This document shows positions 22,589 through 29,941 of a DNA stretch of 36,336 nt, in pieces. Source of the DNA: Caulobacteraceae bacterium (GTDB taxonomy: Bacteria; Pseudomonadota; Alphaproteobacteria; Caulobacterales; Caulobacteraceae); the NCBI GenBank assembly GCA_028290905.1, contig JAQGIW010000004.1:1-36336 (forward strand), written 5' to 3'. The notes under the pieces are model-generated. The model was not told the DNA's origin and ran no database searches. It saw nothing but the letters and a program-made list of their open reading frames with translations. Positions within the stretch are counted from its first letter, which is position 1. Each line of letters begins with the position of its first letter. Both the position numbers and the translations under genes were made by a program.

Positions 22589-24088
22589 TTACGGCGCCTT
22601 CGCCGGGATATACCCGTCGGTCAGCGTCTTCAGGAAGGCGACGATGTCATCCTCCTGCGCCTCGGTCAGGCCGAGGTTGCCCAGTTCGGTCTTGTCCAGG
22701 TTCTGCGTGGTCTCCGGCGCAGGCCAGCACGTCGTCCCCTCGCCCGGATCGTGGGGCTGGCAGCGCCGCAAGGTGTCGCGCGTGTTGTAGAAGTGCACGA
22801 TCATCTTCAGGCTGGTGAAATAGCCGTTGTGCCCATAGGCCTTCACGAAGGTCGGATAGGGCCGCATGTCCACATTGCGCAGGGTCGGCACCTGGACGCG
22901 GCCGGAATTGCCCGGCGCCAGGGGGAGCCACCGCGCGTCCACCGCCGAGGGATGGCTCAGCTCCGGCCCGTTGGCGAGGAAGGTGCCGACGCCGCCGTCG
23001 ACGTATGAGGCCCCGGCCGGATTGGCCACATAGCCCCGGGGGTCGGGTCGGCTCTCCCGGTAGTAGGGAAGCCTCGGATTGGCCGGCGATCCGATATTGA
23101 TCGCCGTGAAGTCGGTGAACAGCGGGTCCTCGCCAGGCCCGCCGTCGCGGTGACAATTGTTGCACAGGCCCTTGCCGCGGAAGAGGTCGTAGCCCGCCTT
23201 CTCCTGCGCCGTGAACTTCGCGTTCCCCGCCTGCACGGCGTCGAACTTCGAGGTGAACGGGGTCTCCGCGGCGGACGCCTCGAAGCCCGCCATGGATTGC
23301 GCCATCTGATCGAAGGTGGCGCTGACAAGACCGCGGTCGCGGGGGCTGAGGTGCACCGGCAAGGGGTCGGCGGCGGTGGGTGGCCCCGGCCGGTTGCAGA
23401 CCCGCTCCACGTTGCCGGGCCAGCTGACCGCGAACGCCTGCCGGCCCCACACCTGTTCGAAAAGGGCGCGATAGGGCCGCCGCGAGGCGCGATAGACCGC
23501 GCAGGCAGTGTCGGGAAGGCCCATCTCCACGGGGTTGACGGGGGGCCCCTGCGCCTGCTCGGCGGCGGGATTGCCGAGGCGCCGGCCGGTGGCGCGCATG
23601 TCCCAGAAATTGCCACCGACCAGGTCCCCTCGGGCGGTGTTGTAGTGGAGCACGGGCGACAGCGCCGCGTAGGCGTGCGACTGCGGCTTGCGATTGCTGA
23701 ACCGCGTGCGCACCGACCCGGGATAGGCGGCGGTGGTCGCATTCAATTCCGAAACCGGACCGGCGAACCCGGCCTCGGGCATGTGGCAGAAAGCACAGGC
23801 CTCGTTGCGGTTCACCGACAGCTGCTTGTCGTACATCATCGCCTTGCCGAGCAGCTCGACCTGCTGGGTGAGGTTGCTTGGCGGCGCCGCGAGCCTGGCC
23901 AGCGTCTTCGCCTCGATCCGGTCGATCTCGGCCTCGACCTGGGCGAGCTCCTGCTGCCCGCGCGGTGAGAGTCCCGGGACGTTTTGCTCTGCAGTGCTTT
24001 GACTCGCGTGCGGCGCACAGGCGACCGCGCCCAGGCTGGCGGCGGCCACGATCGCTGTGATGGGCAAGAGCGAGCGTGGTATCCCCAC
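22589..24088 (-). CDS. Diheme cytochrome c peroxidase/MauG-family protein
   Basis: The protein is about 499 residues. It has an N-terminal export signal (LLPITAIVAAASLGAVACAPH) with a possible lipid-attachment Cys about 24 residues in, then CAFCH (about 98-102) and CNNCH (about 309-313), the two heme sites of the bacterial cytochrome c peroxidase fold. At about 500 residues it is longer than the 330-residue peroxidases; an insert lies between the heme sites (about 130-290). It could reduce peroxide or oxidise a partner. I prefer the GTG at 24088 (GGAGG six bases before) to an ATG at 24094 that touches the ribosome site. TATAGT near 24115 may be a -10 box. The diheme cytochrome at 21091 is a possible electron donor. 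Confidence 0.85.
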   Translation of the reverse strand: MGIPRSLLPITAIVAAASLGAVACAPHASQSTAEQNVPGLSPRGQQELAQVEAEIDRIEAKTLARLAAPPSNLTQQVELLGKAMMYDKQLSVNRNEACAFCHMPEAGFAGPVSELNATTAAYPGSVRTRFSNRKPQSHAYAALSPVLHYNTARGDLVGGNFWDMRATGRRLGNPAAEQAQGPPVNPVEMGLPDTACAVYRASRRPYRALFEQVWGRQAFAVSWPGNVERVCNRPGPPTAADPLPVHLSPRDRGLVSATFDQMAQSMAGFEASAAETPFTSKFDAVQAGNAKFTAQEKAGYDLFRGKGLCNNCHRDGGPGEDPLFTDFTAINIGSPANPRLPYYRESRPDPRGYVANPAGASYVDGGVGTFLANGPELSHPSAVDARWLPLAPGNSGRVQVPTLRNVDMRPYPTFVKAYGHNGYFTSLKMIVHFYNTRDTLRRCQPHDPGEGTTCWPAPETTQNLDKTELGNLGLTEAQEDDIVAFLKTLTDGYIPAKAP

Positions 24089-24127
24089 CCCCATCCTCCG
24101 CTGAAGCGCGCGGCTACTATAGCGCCC

Positions 24128-25291
24128 CTAGAGCGTGCGCGCGATGAGCAGCTTCATGATCTCGTTGGCGCCGCCATAGATCCGCTGGACCCGGGCGTCG
24201 CGGTACATCCGCGCGATCGGATATTCCAGCATGTAGCCGGCTCCGCCGTGCAGCTGCAGGCACTCGTCGATGATCCGGCACTGGGTGTCGGTGACCCAGT
24301 ACTTGGCCATCGAGGCGGTGGCCGCGTCCAGCTCGCCCTTCAGGTGGCGCTCGATGCAATGGTCGACGAACACCCGCGCGATGGTCGCCTCGGTCTTGCA
24401 CTCCGCCAGCTTGAACTGGGTGTTCTGGAAATCGAGGATCGTCTTGCCGAACGCCTTGCGCTGCCGGGCGAAGGCGATGGTTTCGGTGAGGGCGCGTTCG
24501 GTGGCGGCTATGCCCTGGATGGCGATCATCAGCCGCTCCTGCGGCAGCTTGGCCATCAGCTGATGCAGGCCGGCCCCCTCGGATTCGCCGAGCAGGTTGT
24601 CGGCCGGGACCCGGACGTCCTCGAAGAACAGTTCGGAAGTGTCCGCGGCCTCCAGGCCGATCTTGTCGAGGTTGCGGCCGCGCATGAAGCCCGGGCAGTC
24701 GTCGGTCTCGACGAAGACGAGCGAGATCGCGTCGGATCCCGTTCCTTCGCCGGTCTTCACCACCACGGCGATCAGGTTCGCCGTCTGGCCGTTGGTGATG
24801 TAGGTCTTCTGGCCGTTGATCACATAGTGGTCGCCGTCGCGGCGGGCGCGGGTGCTGATGCCCCGCAGGTCCGACCCGGCCCCGGGCTCCGTCATCGCGA
24901 TGGCCGAGATCAGCTCGCCGGTCACCATGCGCGGGAGCCAGCGCGCCTTCTGCTCTTCCGTGCCGAAGCTGACGATGTAGGGGGCGACGATGGCGTTGTG
25001 CAGCGGCGCGCCGAAGGCGTCGAGGCCGCGGTGGTACTGCTCCTCGATCAGGGCCGCCTCGAACCGGAAGTCCAGCCCGGCCCCGCCGAACTCTTCCGGG
25101 ATGGTGAGCCCCAGCAGCCCCGCCTCCGCGGCGTCCTTCCACAGCTGCCGCGGGATCACCCCATCCTCGCGCCACCGCTCCAGGGCCTCGGGCGGTGCGT
25201 GGGTGTCGAAGAAGCGCCGCAGGGTGTCCTCGAACAGCCGCAGGCTCTCGTCGTCGAAGACGGCGGGGCGGGGGGCGAGGGTGGCTGTCAT
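24128..25291 (-). CDS. Acyl-CoA dehydrogenase
   Basis: The 387-residue enzyme has all standard landmarks: TIPEEFGGAG (63-72), the FAD/substrate loop AMTEPGAGSDL (132-142), NGQKTYITNG (159-168) and the C-terminal LQLHGGAGYMLEYPIARMYRDARVQRIYGGANEI. The base is Glu252 in LPQERLMIA, the isovaleryl/long-chain-type position; the medium-chain position is Gly. It should be a homotetramer acting on medium to long or branched acyl-CoA. I choose ATG 25291, with AAGG seven bases before and its ATGA overlapping the stop of a coding-like fragment. An ATG two codons earlier is possible. It probably forms one transcript with the SDR gene upstream. Confidence 0.92.
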   Translation of the reverse strand: MTATLAPRPAVFDDESLRLFEDTLRRFFDTHAPPEALERWREDGVIPRQLWKDAAEAGLLGLTIPEEFGGAGLDFRFEAALIEEQYHRGLDAFGAPLHNAIVAPYIVSFGTEEQKARWLPRMVTGELISAIAMTEPGAGSDLRGISTRARRDGDHYVINGQKTYITNGQTANLIAVVVKTGEGTGSDAISLVFVETDDCPGFMRGRNLDKIGLEAADTSELFFEDVRVPADNLLGESEGAGLHQLMAKLPQERLMIAIQGIAATERALTETIAFARQRKAFGKTILDFQNTQFKLAECKTEATIARVFVDHCIERHLKGELDAATASMAKYWVTDTQCRIIDECLQLHGGAGYMLEYPIARMYRDARVQRIYGGANEIMKLLIARTL

Positions 25292-25402
25292 CGGCATGCC
25301 TTCAGGAACGAGGGTTCGGGGTCGAGGATCATGGTGTTGGCCTTGTCGGCGGCCGTGGTGAGAACGGGGGCGTTGAGCCCGAAAAGGCCCTCGTTGGCAA
25401 TA
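25288..25402 (-). pseudogene. C-terminal fragment of a lost gene between SDR and acyl-CoA dehydrogenase
   Basis: Directly after the SDR stop, a different reading frame runs about 38 codons with strongly coding-like codon choice (DIANEGLFGLNAP, then TTAADKANTM, ILDPEPSFLKACR). It ends in a TGA that overlaps the acyl-CoA dehydrogenase ATG as ATGA. No start codon in this frame lies in the gap. It looks like the tail of a gene once coupled to the dehydrogenase. I do not recognise the family. Confidence 0.4.
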
Positions 25403-26230
25403 TCACCGCCGGCCCCGGGCCAGCATGGCGGGAGATTGCGAGAGGTCGATCCAGCCGCCGAGCCGGCCGGCGGTCATGCCGCCGTCGACGACGATGTCGA
25501 CACCGTTGAGCCAGCCGCAGTCGCCGATGGCGACGAAGGCGATGACCTTGGCGATGTCGTCGGGCGTGGCCGACCGGCCGATGTGGCTGTTCATCCAGGC
25601 GACCTGCTCGGCGCCGATCTGGGCGGTAAAGTTCTCGGTGAGCCGCGTGTCGACGCCGCCGGGACTCACCGCGTTGACCCTGACGCCGTGGGCCCTCGCC
25701 GCGCCGACGGCGCGGTAGCTCCAGGCCACCACGCATTGCTTGGAAAAGGTGTAGGGATCCTTTTCCCAAAGGCCGCCGTTCTCGCGGCACCACGCCAGGC
25801 CGGCGGCGAAGTCGGCGGTGTCGAGCAACTGATCGATCACTGCGGCCCGGCGTTGCCAGTTCTGCGCGGCGGTCGAGGCGACGTTGACGACGCTGCCGCC
25901 CCGCGACATGCGCGGCAGCAGGCGCTCGGTCAGGTGGCGAAGGCCCAGGAAATTGACCGCGATCACCGGCTCGGCCGGCCGGGGGCCGGGGATGCCGGCG
26001 ACGTTGACCAGCACGTCCCACCGTCCGGGAAGACCCTCGAGCGCGGCGTCTATGGCGGCCGGATCGGAGAGGTCGCAGCGCACGAACGCGCAAGCGCCGT
26101 CTCCCGGCTCCGCGACATCGAGGATCGTGACCTCAGCGCCTGAAGCCGCCAACCTCGCCGCGGTGGCCGCCCCGATCCCCGTTGCGCCCCCGGTGAGCAG
26201 CACCTTCGCGCGTCGCGATGAATCGGCCAT
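25403..26230 (-). CDS. SDR family oxidoreductase, 3-alpha-hydroxysteroid dehydrogenase-like
   Basis: The 275-residue protein has TGGATGIG (cofactor loop, near 13-20), NVAG, NVAS (catalytic Ser) and YTFSK with the catalytic Tyr and Lys. The pattern around VDGGM near the end and the long loop before YTFSK resemble 3-alpha-hydroxysteroid dehydrogenase/carbonyl reductase of Comamonas and related NAD-dependent alcohol dehydrogenases, so a cyclic alcohol or steroid-like substrate is plausible. ATG 26230 is chosen because GGAAG lies just upstream; the frame is open for 14 more codons. The conserved promoter element (26267-26298) is 37 bases before it. It appears to lead a transcript ending in the acyl-CoA dehydrogenase at 24128. 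Confidence 0.88.
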   Translation of the reverse strand: MADSSRRAKVLLTGGATGIGAATAARLAASGAEVTILDVAEPGDGACAFVRCDLSDPAAIDAALEGLPGRWDVLVNVAGIPGPRPAEPVIAVNFLGLRHLTERLLPRMSRGGSVVNVASTAAQNWQRRAAVIDQLLDTADFAAGLAWCRENGGLWEKDPYTFSKQCVVAWSYRAVGAARAHGVRVNAVSPGGVDTRLTENFTAQIGAEQVAWMNSHIGRSATPDDIAKVIAFVAIGDCGWLNGVDIVVDGGMTAGRLGGWIDLSQSPAMLARGRR

Positions 26231-26266
26231 GCGTCTTCCACCCTGAGGCGCTCCTGTGGGCGCCGC

Positions 26267-26298
26267 CGGCACCCTAGACGAGCCGGCGGTGTTGTCAG
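26267..26298 (-). promoter_or_regulatory. Shared promoter/operator element, copy 2
   Basis: On the minus strand CTGACA (26298-26293), 16 bases, then TAGGGT (26276-26271), lying 37 bases before the SDR start. It matches the element at 21031-21062 at 27 of 32 positions with the same spacing and nearly the same distance to the start codon. The inverted pair is GACAAC/CTCGTC. Its -35 overlaps the stop codon of the upstream gene. Confidence 0.65.
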
Positions 26299-26639
26299 CC
26301 GTCCATCGGGGCCGGCGGCTGGACCGTCACATTGAGCGCGCGCTCCACCGCCGCGTGGAAGTTTGGTGTCGACCACTCGACCATCGGGTCGGCCTGGCGG
26401 GCGATGGCCCGGGCGTCTTCCAGTGAAATTCCGGTCACCACGAAACAGACGAACCAGACTCCGTCGACCAGCAGATAGCGCGCGGTCCTCGTCTCCTTGT
26501 CGTACTGTTCCAGACGATGTTTCCGGCCGGGCTGGAGCATCGGCCGCACGCCCTCGCCGCGCGGCACGCTGGCGAGAAAGCGCTCGATCCCCTCGGCATC
26601 CTCCAGGAGCGCCGTGGCCCGCAAAACCTCGATGCCCAT
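26295..26639 (-). CDS. Small protein of unknown function
   Basis: The 114-residue product starts at ATG 26639 with GGGAG upstream. It has no signal peptide or membrane helix. The middle (HRLEQYDKETRTARYLLVDGVWFVCFVVTGISLEDARAIARQAD) alternates strands and helices, like a small alpha/beta fold. I recognise no family. It lies just ahead of the SDR gene, in the same direction, but the SDR has its own promoter element, so co-regulation is uncertain. A palindrome AGGCTAGCCT (26665-26674) lies 26 bases upstream and may be its control site. Confidence 0.6.
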   Translation of the reverse strand: MGIEVLRATALLEDAEGIERFLASVPRGEGVRPMLQPGRKHRLEQYDKETRTARYLLVDGVWFVCFVVTGISLEDARAIARQADPMVEWSTPNFHAAVERALNVTVQPPAPMDG

Positions 26640-26827
26640 GCACAGCGCTCCCGACGGCCCGAAGAGGCTAGCCTAGCCGCGGCGCGTCCGCCCCGGAAGC
26701 CGGAAAGTCAGCACCGAGTCACAGCCTCAAGGTCTGGCCGCCACCGCCAGGGGGGCGCCGCACAGCCGGCCGACGGGGTTCTTCGGGGGGCCGTTGGGCG
26801 GGGGGTCGACATTCAGGCTTGTCCTCC

Positions 26828-27352
26828 TCAGGCGGCGCTTCCGCTCCGGCTGGCCTCGAACAGGAACCATGTGCGTCGCTCGGCCTCGTCGATCCAGACC
26901 TCGACGAGGCTGGCCGTGGCGACATCGCGGTAGCGGTCGCACAGGTCGTGCAACTCGCGCATGTGAGCTGTCAGCGTGAGAGAGTCGGTCTTCAGCGCGG
27001 CGAGCATGTCTTGGGCGCTGACGTAGTCCGCGTCATTGTCCTGGATCCGCTGCCGTCGGCCTATGTCGCCCACAGACCGCAATGTCGTTCCGCCGATCTT
27101 GCGGACGCGCTCGGCGATAGTGTCTGTTGTCGCGAAGATCTGGCCGGCCTGATCGTCGAGGAGGAGATGATAATCTCTGAAGTGCGGCCCCGATACATGC
27201 CAATGAAAGTTCTTGGTCTTGACGTAGAGCGCGAACATGTCGGCGAGCAGAACGTTGAGCGCCTGCGACAGGGCCCCGATCGCCTGCGCATCGAAATCGG
27301 TGGGCGTAGCGAGCGCGGCGGTCATGCCGTGGGTTCGACTTTGAGCGGTCAT
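26828..27352 (-). CDS. dps: Dps family ferroxidase/DNA-protection protein
   Basis: The 174-residue protein belongs to the Dps dodecamers, which oxidise Fe(II) with peroxide, store iron and shield DNA in starvation. The inter-subunit ferroxidase residues are His50 (FHWHV), His62 and Asp66 (DYHLLLDDQ), then Asp77 and Glu81 (DTIAER), each one position before the E. coli Dps numbering. A short N-terminal tail with few basic residues suggests weak DNA binding. The start at 27352 has a poor ribosome site; ATG 27325 is the alternative. The 188 bases downstream (26640-26827) hold a GGAGG followed by a 34-codon frame that I do not call. Confidence 0.93.
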   Translation of the reverse strand: MTAQSRTHGMTAALATPTDFDAQAIGALSQALNVLLADMFALYVKTKNFHWHVSGPHFRDYHLLLDDQAGQIFATTDTIAERVRKIGGTTLRSVGDIGRRQRIQDNDADYVSAQDMLAALKTDSLTLTAHMRELHDLCDRYRDVATASLVEVWIDEAERRTWFLFEASRSGSAA

Positions 27353-27485
27353 GGCTGGGGTCTCTCAAGGTGGGACGGTTTTCGCCGTCCGCGGCGCTGA
27401 AGGTGTCAGCCTAGGCGCGCATCCGCGGGGAGTCCCTGGAAGGTTCCTGAGATGTGATGAGAAGGCCTGGAGCCGGCATCTGAAG

Positions 27486-27790
27486 CTATGCTCGGCGCTG
27501 CATCTCCATGAGGCGGGGCATTGGCGCTATGTTGTGATTGAGATGGGCCATGATCCACAGTGAGCCACCGATTACCGGGGGAACGATCAACACGCCAAAA
27601 GCCAGGGCCAGGGCCAGGGCGTTGTTGGTGTTGTCCGGGGCCGGTGGTCAGGTGGAGGATGAAGACCAGATGCACGCCCATCTGCGCCACCGCCAGGGCC
27701 ACCAGCGCGGTGGGAACGGCTGGCCCATAGATCAGTCCGCTGAAGCAGAAGTAGAAGGACGCCGCCGCCAGGCCAATGCGTCGTGGATCT
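27486..27790 (-). pseudogene. cyoD: Cytochrome o ubiquinol oxidase subunit IV (cyoD) remnant, frameshifted
   Basis: The reverse strand reads RIGLAAASFYFCF, then TALVALAVAQMGVHLVFILHLTTGP, the core of CyoD. At the GGCCCCGG run (about 27635-27642) one extra base shifts the frame, and the sequence resumes as DNTNNALALALAFGVLIV and IGGSLWIMAHLNHN, the known end of CyoD, stopping at 27486. The 5' end is missing: the fragment abuts the stop codon of the dehydrogenase gene, with no start of its own. A threefold CCAGGG tandem lies at 27602-27619. No other cyo gene is in the window, so this is a stranded piece. Confidence 0.75.
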
Positions 27791-27793
27791 CGC

Positions 27794-28723
27794 TCACTGG
27801 AACTTCTCCATAAGGGCTTTCAACCTGTCTGCGCCGCGTTGGAGCGCCTGCCGCTCGTCCTCGGACATTTCCGGTTCGAGTATCTGGATCGCCCCTTCCC
27901 GGCCGACAACGGTCGGCAATGAGAGCGTGACGCCGTATCGCGGATTGAAGGAACCGACTGGAATGACTGCGTGCTCGTCGCGTAACGCCATTTCCGCGAT
28001 GCGCGCCGAAACCATGCCGATGCCGTGCTGGCTTGCGCCGATGCCCTCGATGATCGCTATGTTGGCGAAGCGCACGTCGTGCTCGACCTGACGGCGAAAG
28101 TCGTCCCAGCTCTGCGCGGATTGTGTCAGCAGCTCGCGTATCGGAGTTCCCCCAATCCGGGCCGAAGACCAGAGGAACACTTCGGAAGTGCCATGCTCGC
28201 CCAAGATCAGCGCATCGACGGATTCCGGGCTGACGCCCAGGCGACGGGCCAAGTGGAACCGGAACCGCAGGCTGTCCAGATACGTGCCCGTACTCAGAAC
28301 GCGCTCGTGTCCCAGCAAGCGGACCATGTCGGCCAGCGGATCAGGCGGATCCGTGACCACAAGCACCAGCGCCTCAGGCGCCACCGCGTGGAGGCGGGGC
28401 ACGATATCCTTGTAGACATCGACGTTGGTGTCGAGCAACCGCAGCCGGCCCGCCGGATCGTTGCGGTTTGTGGCCCCGCCGGTCTTTTCGTTCACGCCGG
28501 CAGTGATCATCACCACCGACGCACCATCGAGATCGGCGTAATCGCCGTCCCGCACCTCGGTGCCGGGAAACAGCACGGCGCCGTATTGGACGTCGGTGAC
28601 CAGCCCGTGCGCCTTCTTCCGATCCCGGTTGAGAACGATGACTTCGCGCGCAAAGCGCCGCACGATAACGGCGGTAAGGCAAGCCGACCCGACCGCGCCC
28701 GCGCCAACGATTCCGATTTTCAT
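27794..28723 (-). CDS. Lactate/malate dehydrogenase family protein with altered specificity residues
   Basis: The 309-residue protein has the NAD-binding GAGAVG (7-12) and the catalytic set Asp150/Arg153 (LDSLRFR) and His177 (GEHGTS), so it should oxidise or reduce a 2-hydroxy acid with NAD. The specificity loop, AGxNQKPG in lactate and AGxPRKPG in malate dehydrogenases, is AGVNEKTGGATNR here: the residue-102 position is Glu79, and the loop is two residues longer. VTDPPDPL replaces VTNPVD, so the substrate-contacting Asn140 is Asp125. The true substrate is therefore unclear. The ATG at 28723 is the first codon of a normal family N-terminus. It ends directly against the cyoD remnant. Confidence 0.88.
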   Translation of the reverse strand: MKIGIVGAGAVGSACLTAVIVRRFAREVIVLNRDRKKAHGLVTDVQYGAVLFPGTEVRDGDYADLDGASVVMITAGVNEKTGGATNRNDPAGRLRLLDTNVDVYKDIVPRLHAVAPEALVLVVTDPPDPLADMVRLLGHERVLSTGTYLDSLRFRFHLARRLGVSPESVDALILGEHGTSEVFLWSSARIGGTPIRELLTQSAQSWDDFRRQVEHDVRFANIAIIEGIGASQHGIGMVSARIAEMALRDEHAVIPVGSFNPRYGVTLSLPTVVGREGAIQILEPEMSEDERQALQRGADRLKALMEKFQ

Positions 28724-28799
28724 GCTGTACCTCGCTTATTTAAACGGTAGAATTCCGGATCAATCTCCTCTTTGGGCCTTTCCTGGATTGTCCCATGCT

Positions 28800-29879
28800 T
28801 CATTTCAGTTCGAAATACTCAAGCGTACCCTCCCCCTCGCGAGTGGGTTGTCCGGATATTCTGAGTTTCATCGGGCTCGCAAAACGTGAATACCAAGGTT
28901 TCTTGGACATGATCGCCGCCGCCATCTTGATCGCGGGCGACCGGATCGAGAGAAGATCGATGGACGTCAGAAGGCGATCGGAAATCCTGAATTCGGCCCG
29001 CGTCCCGTCGATGGCAGCGAAGGAGACACGCGAGCCTATAGGGCGCTCGTGCTTAGGATCGGGATGGGGAACGGGCGGCCCTTCCGAGACCGATAGGTCA
29101 AAGCCATGGGCGCCGACCACCATCCGCTGGGCGTCACCGACGAAGAAGAGCGGAATGCTGCTCCCGCCCACAGCGGCCTTTCCATGGATTTCGGCGGCGA
29201 TGACAGTGTAGGGGCCGCATCGGCCGCGGCCCCACCACCAGTTGTCAAAGAGGTCGGCCGGGGAGACATTCCCCCAGTTGTGATCGTGGTAGCCGCTGCC
29301 CGTGACCTCGCGGGTCATGCCGTCCACGCTCACCGTCCCGGCGACGGCGCCCTCCGGCACGGCCACGAGCCAAGCGAAGAACCTGTCGCGCGAAATGAGA
29401 TGGCCTGTCGCAGGGCGGTAGGAAGCGACCCTGCGACGCAGCAGGAGATTGCAGCCGACGCTGCCCGTTTCGTCGGCGTCAACGCGGATCGAATAGGTTC
29501 GCAGGTCGCCCTCGAAATGGTGAGGGCCGATCCGAACGTCTGCCTGCTGAGCCGAGAAGACGCCCGGATCATCAAAGCTGCGCATGATGCGCCGGGTGGG
29601 CTGTCCGGGCTCCGTCAGCTCGATGTTCACGGCTCGCCTGCGCGTTCCGTAAGGCCAGTTGTCGCCGAACCAGACCACAAGCACGGTCCCGTCTTCGAGC
29701 AGGCCGTCGAAGTACCACCACTCGAAATGTTCCGAGGATCGTGGCGTGCGCCGCCCGTCCTCCCGGACCCAGATCTCATTGGCGAGGCCGAGGGCTTCGA
29801 AGTCCTCCGGTTCCGCCGCCAGGCGAAGCTCGGTTGTCCGCGGGGCGCCCGCCAGATGTAGCGCAGTCGCACTAGCCAT
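28800..29879 (-). CDS. CrtC/AttH-like lipocalin-fold protein (carotenoid 1,2-hydratase-like)
   Basis: The 359-residue product shows the tandem beta-barrel signature of the CrtC/AttH group: SSEHFEWWYFDGLLEDG, VVWFGDNWPYG, then GSGYHDHNWGN and WWWGRGRCGPYTVIAAE. CrtC hydrates carotenoid ends; many relatives in non-pigmented bacteria have other roles, perhaps on isoprenoid or steroid-like lipids. I choose ATG 29879, with GAGG five bases before; the frame is open 22 codons further up but that part looks non-coding. There is no signal peptide. No carotenoid gene is nearby, so the substrate is not known. Confidence 0.82.
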   Translation of the reverse strand: MASATALHLAGAPRTTELRLAAEPEDFEALGLANEIWVREDGRRTPRSSEHFEWWYFDGLLEDGTVLVVWFGDNWPYGTRRRAVNIELTEPGQPTRRIMRSFDDPGVFSAQQADVRIGPHHFEGDLRTYSIRVDADETGSVGCNLLLRRRVASYRPATGHLISRDRFFAWLVAVPEGAVAGTVSVDGMTREVTGSGYHDHNWGNVSPADLFDNWWWGRGRCGPYTVIAAEIHGKAAVGGSSIPLFFVGDAQRMVVGAHGFDLSVSEGPPVPHPDPKHERPIGSRVSFAAIDGTRAEFRISDRLLTSIDLLSIRSPAIKMAAAIMSKKPWYSRFASPMKLRISGQPTREGEGTLEYFELK

Positions 29880-29941
29880 GACGTCCTCGCGCATGCCGCT
29901 GTTCGTCGCCTGAGGTGTCCACGGGTCGGCTCTCCCTTCTT

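Noticed and set aside
23984-26143. A 719-codon plus-strand frame
   Set aside because: Antisense to the third acyl-CoA dehydrogenase and the SDR; Asp/Arg/Gly/His-rich composition typical of a shadow, with no family motif.
26719-26925. Possible small gene after dps (GGAGG followed by a 34-codon frame)
   Set aside because: The ribosome-like site is good, but both possible frames are short, Pro/Arg rich and without recognisable pattern; not enough to call.
27602-27619. Tandem CCAGGG repeats as a CRISPR or satellite
   Set aside because: Only three 6-base units inside the cyoD remnant, explained by an Ala-Leu codon run.
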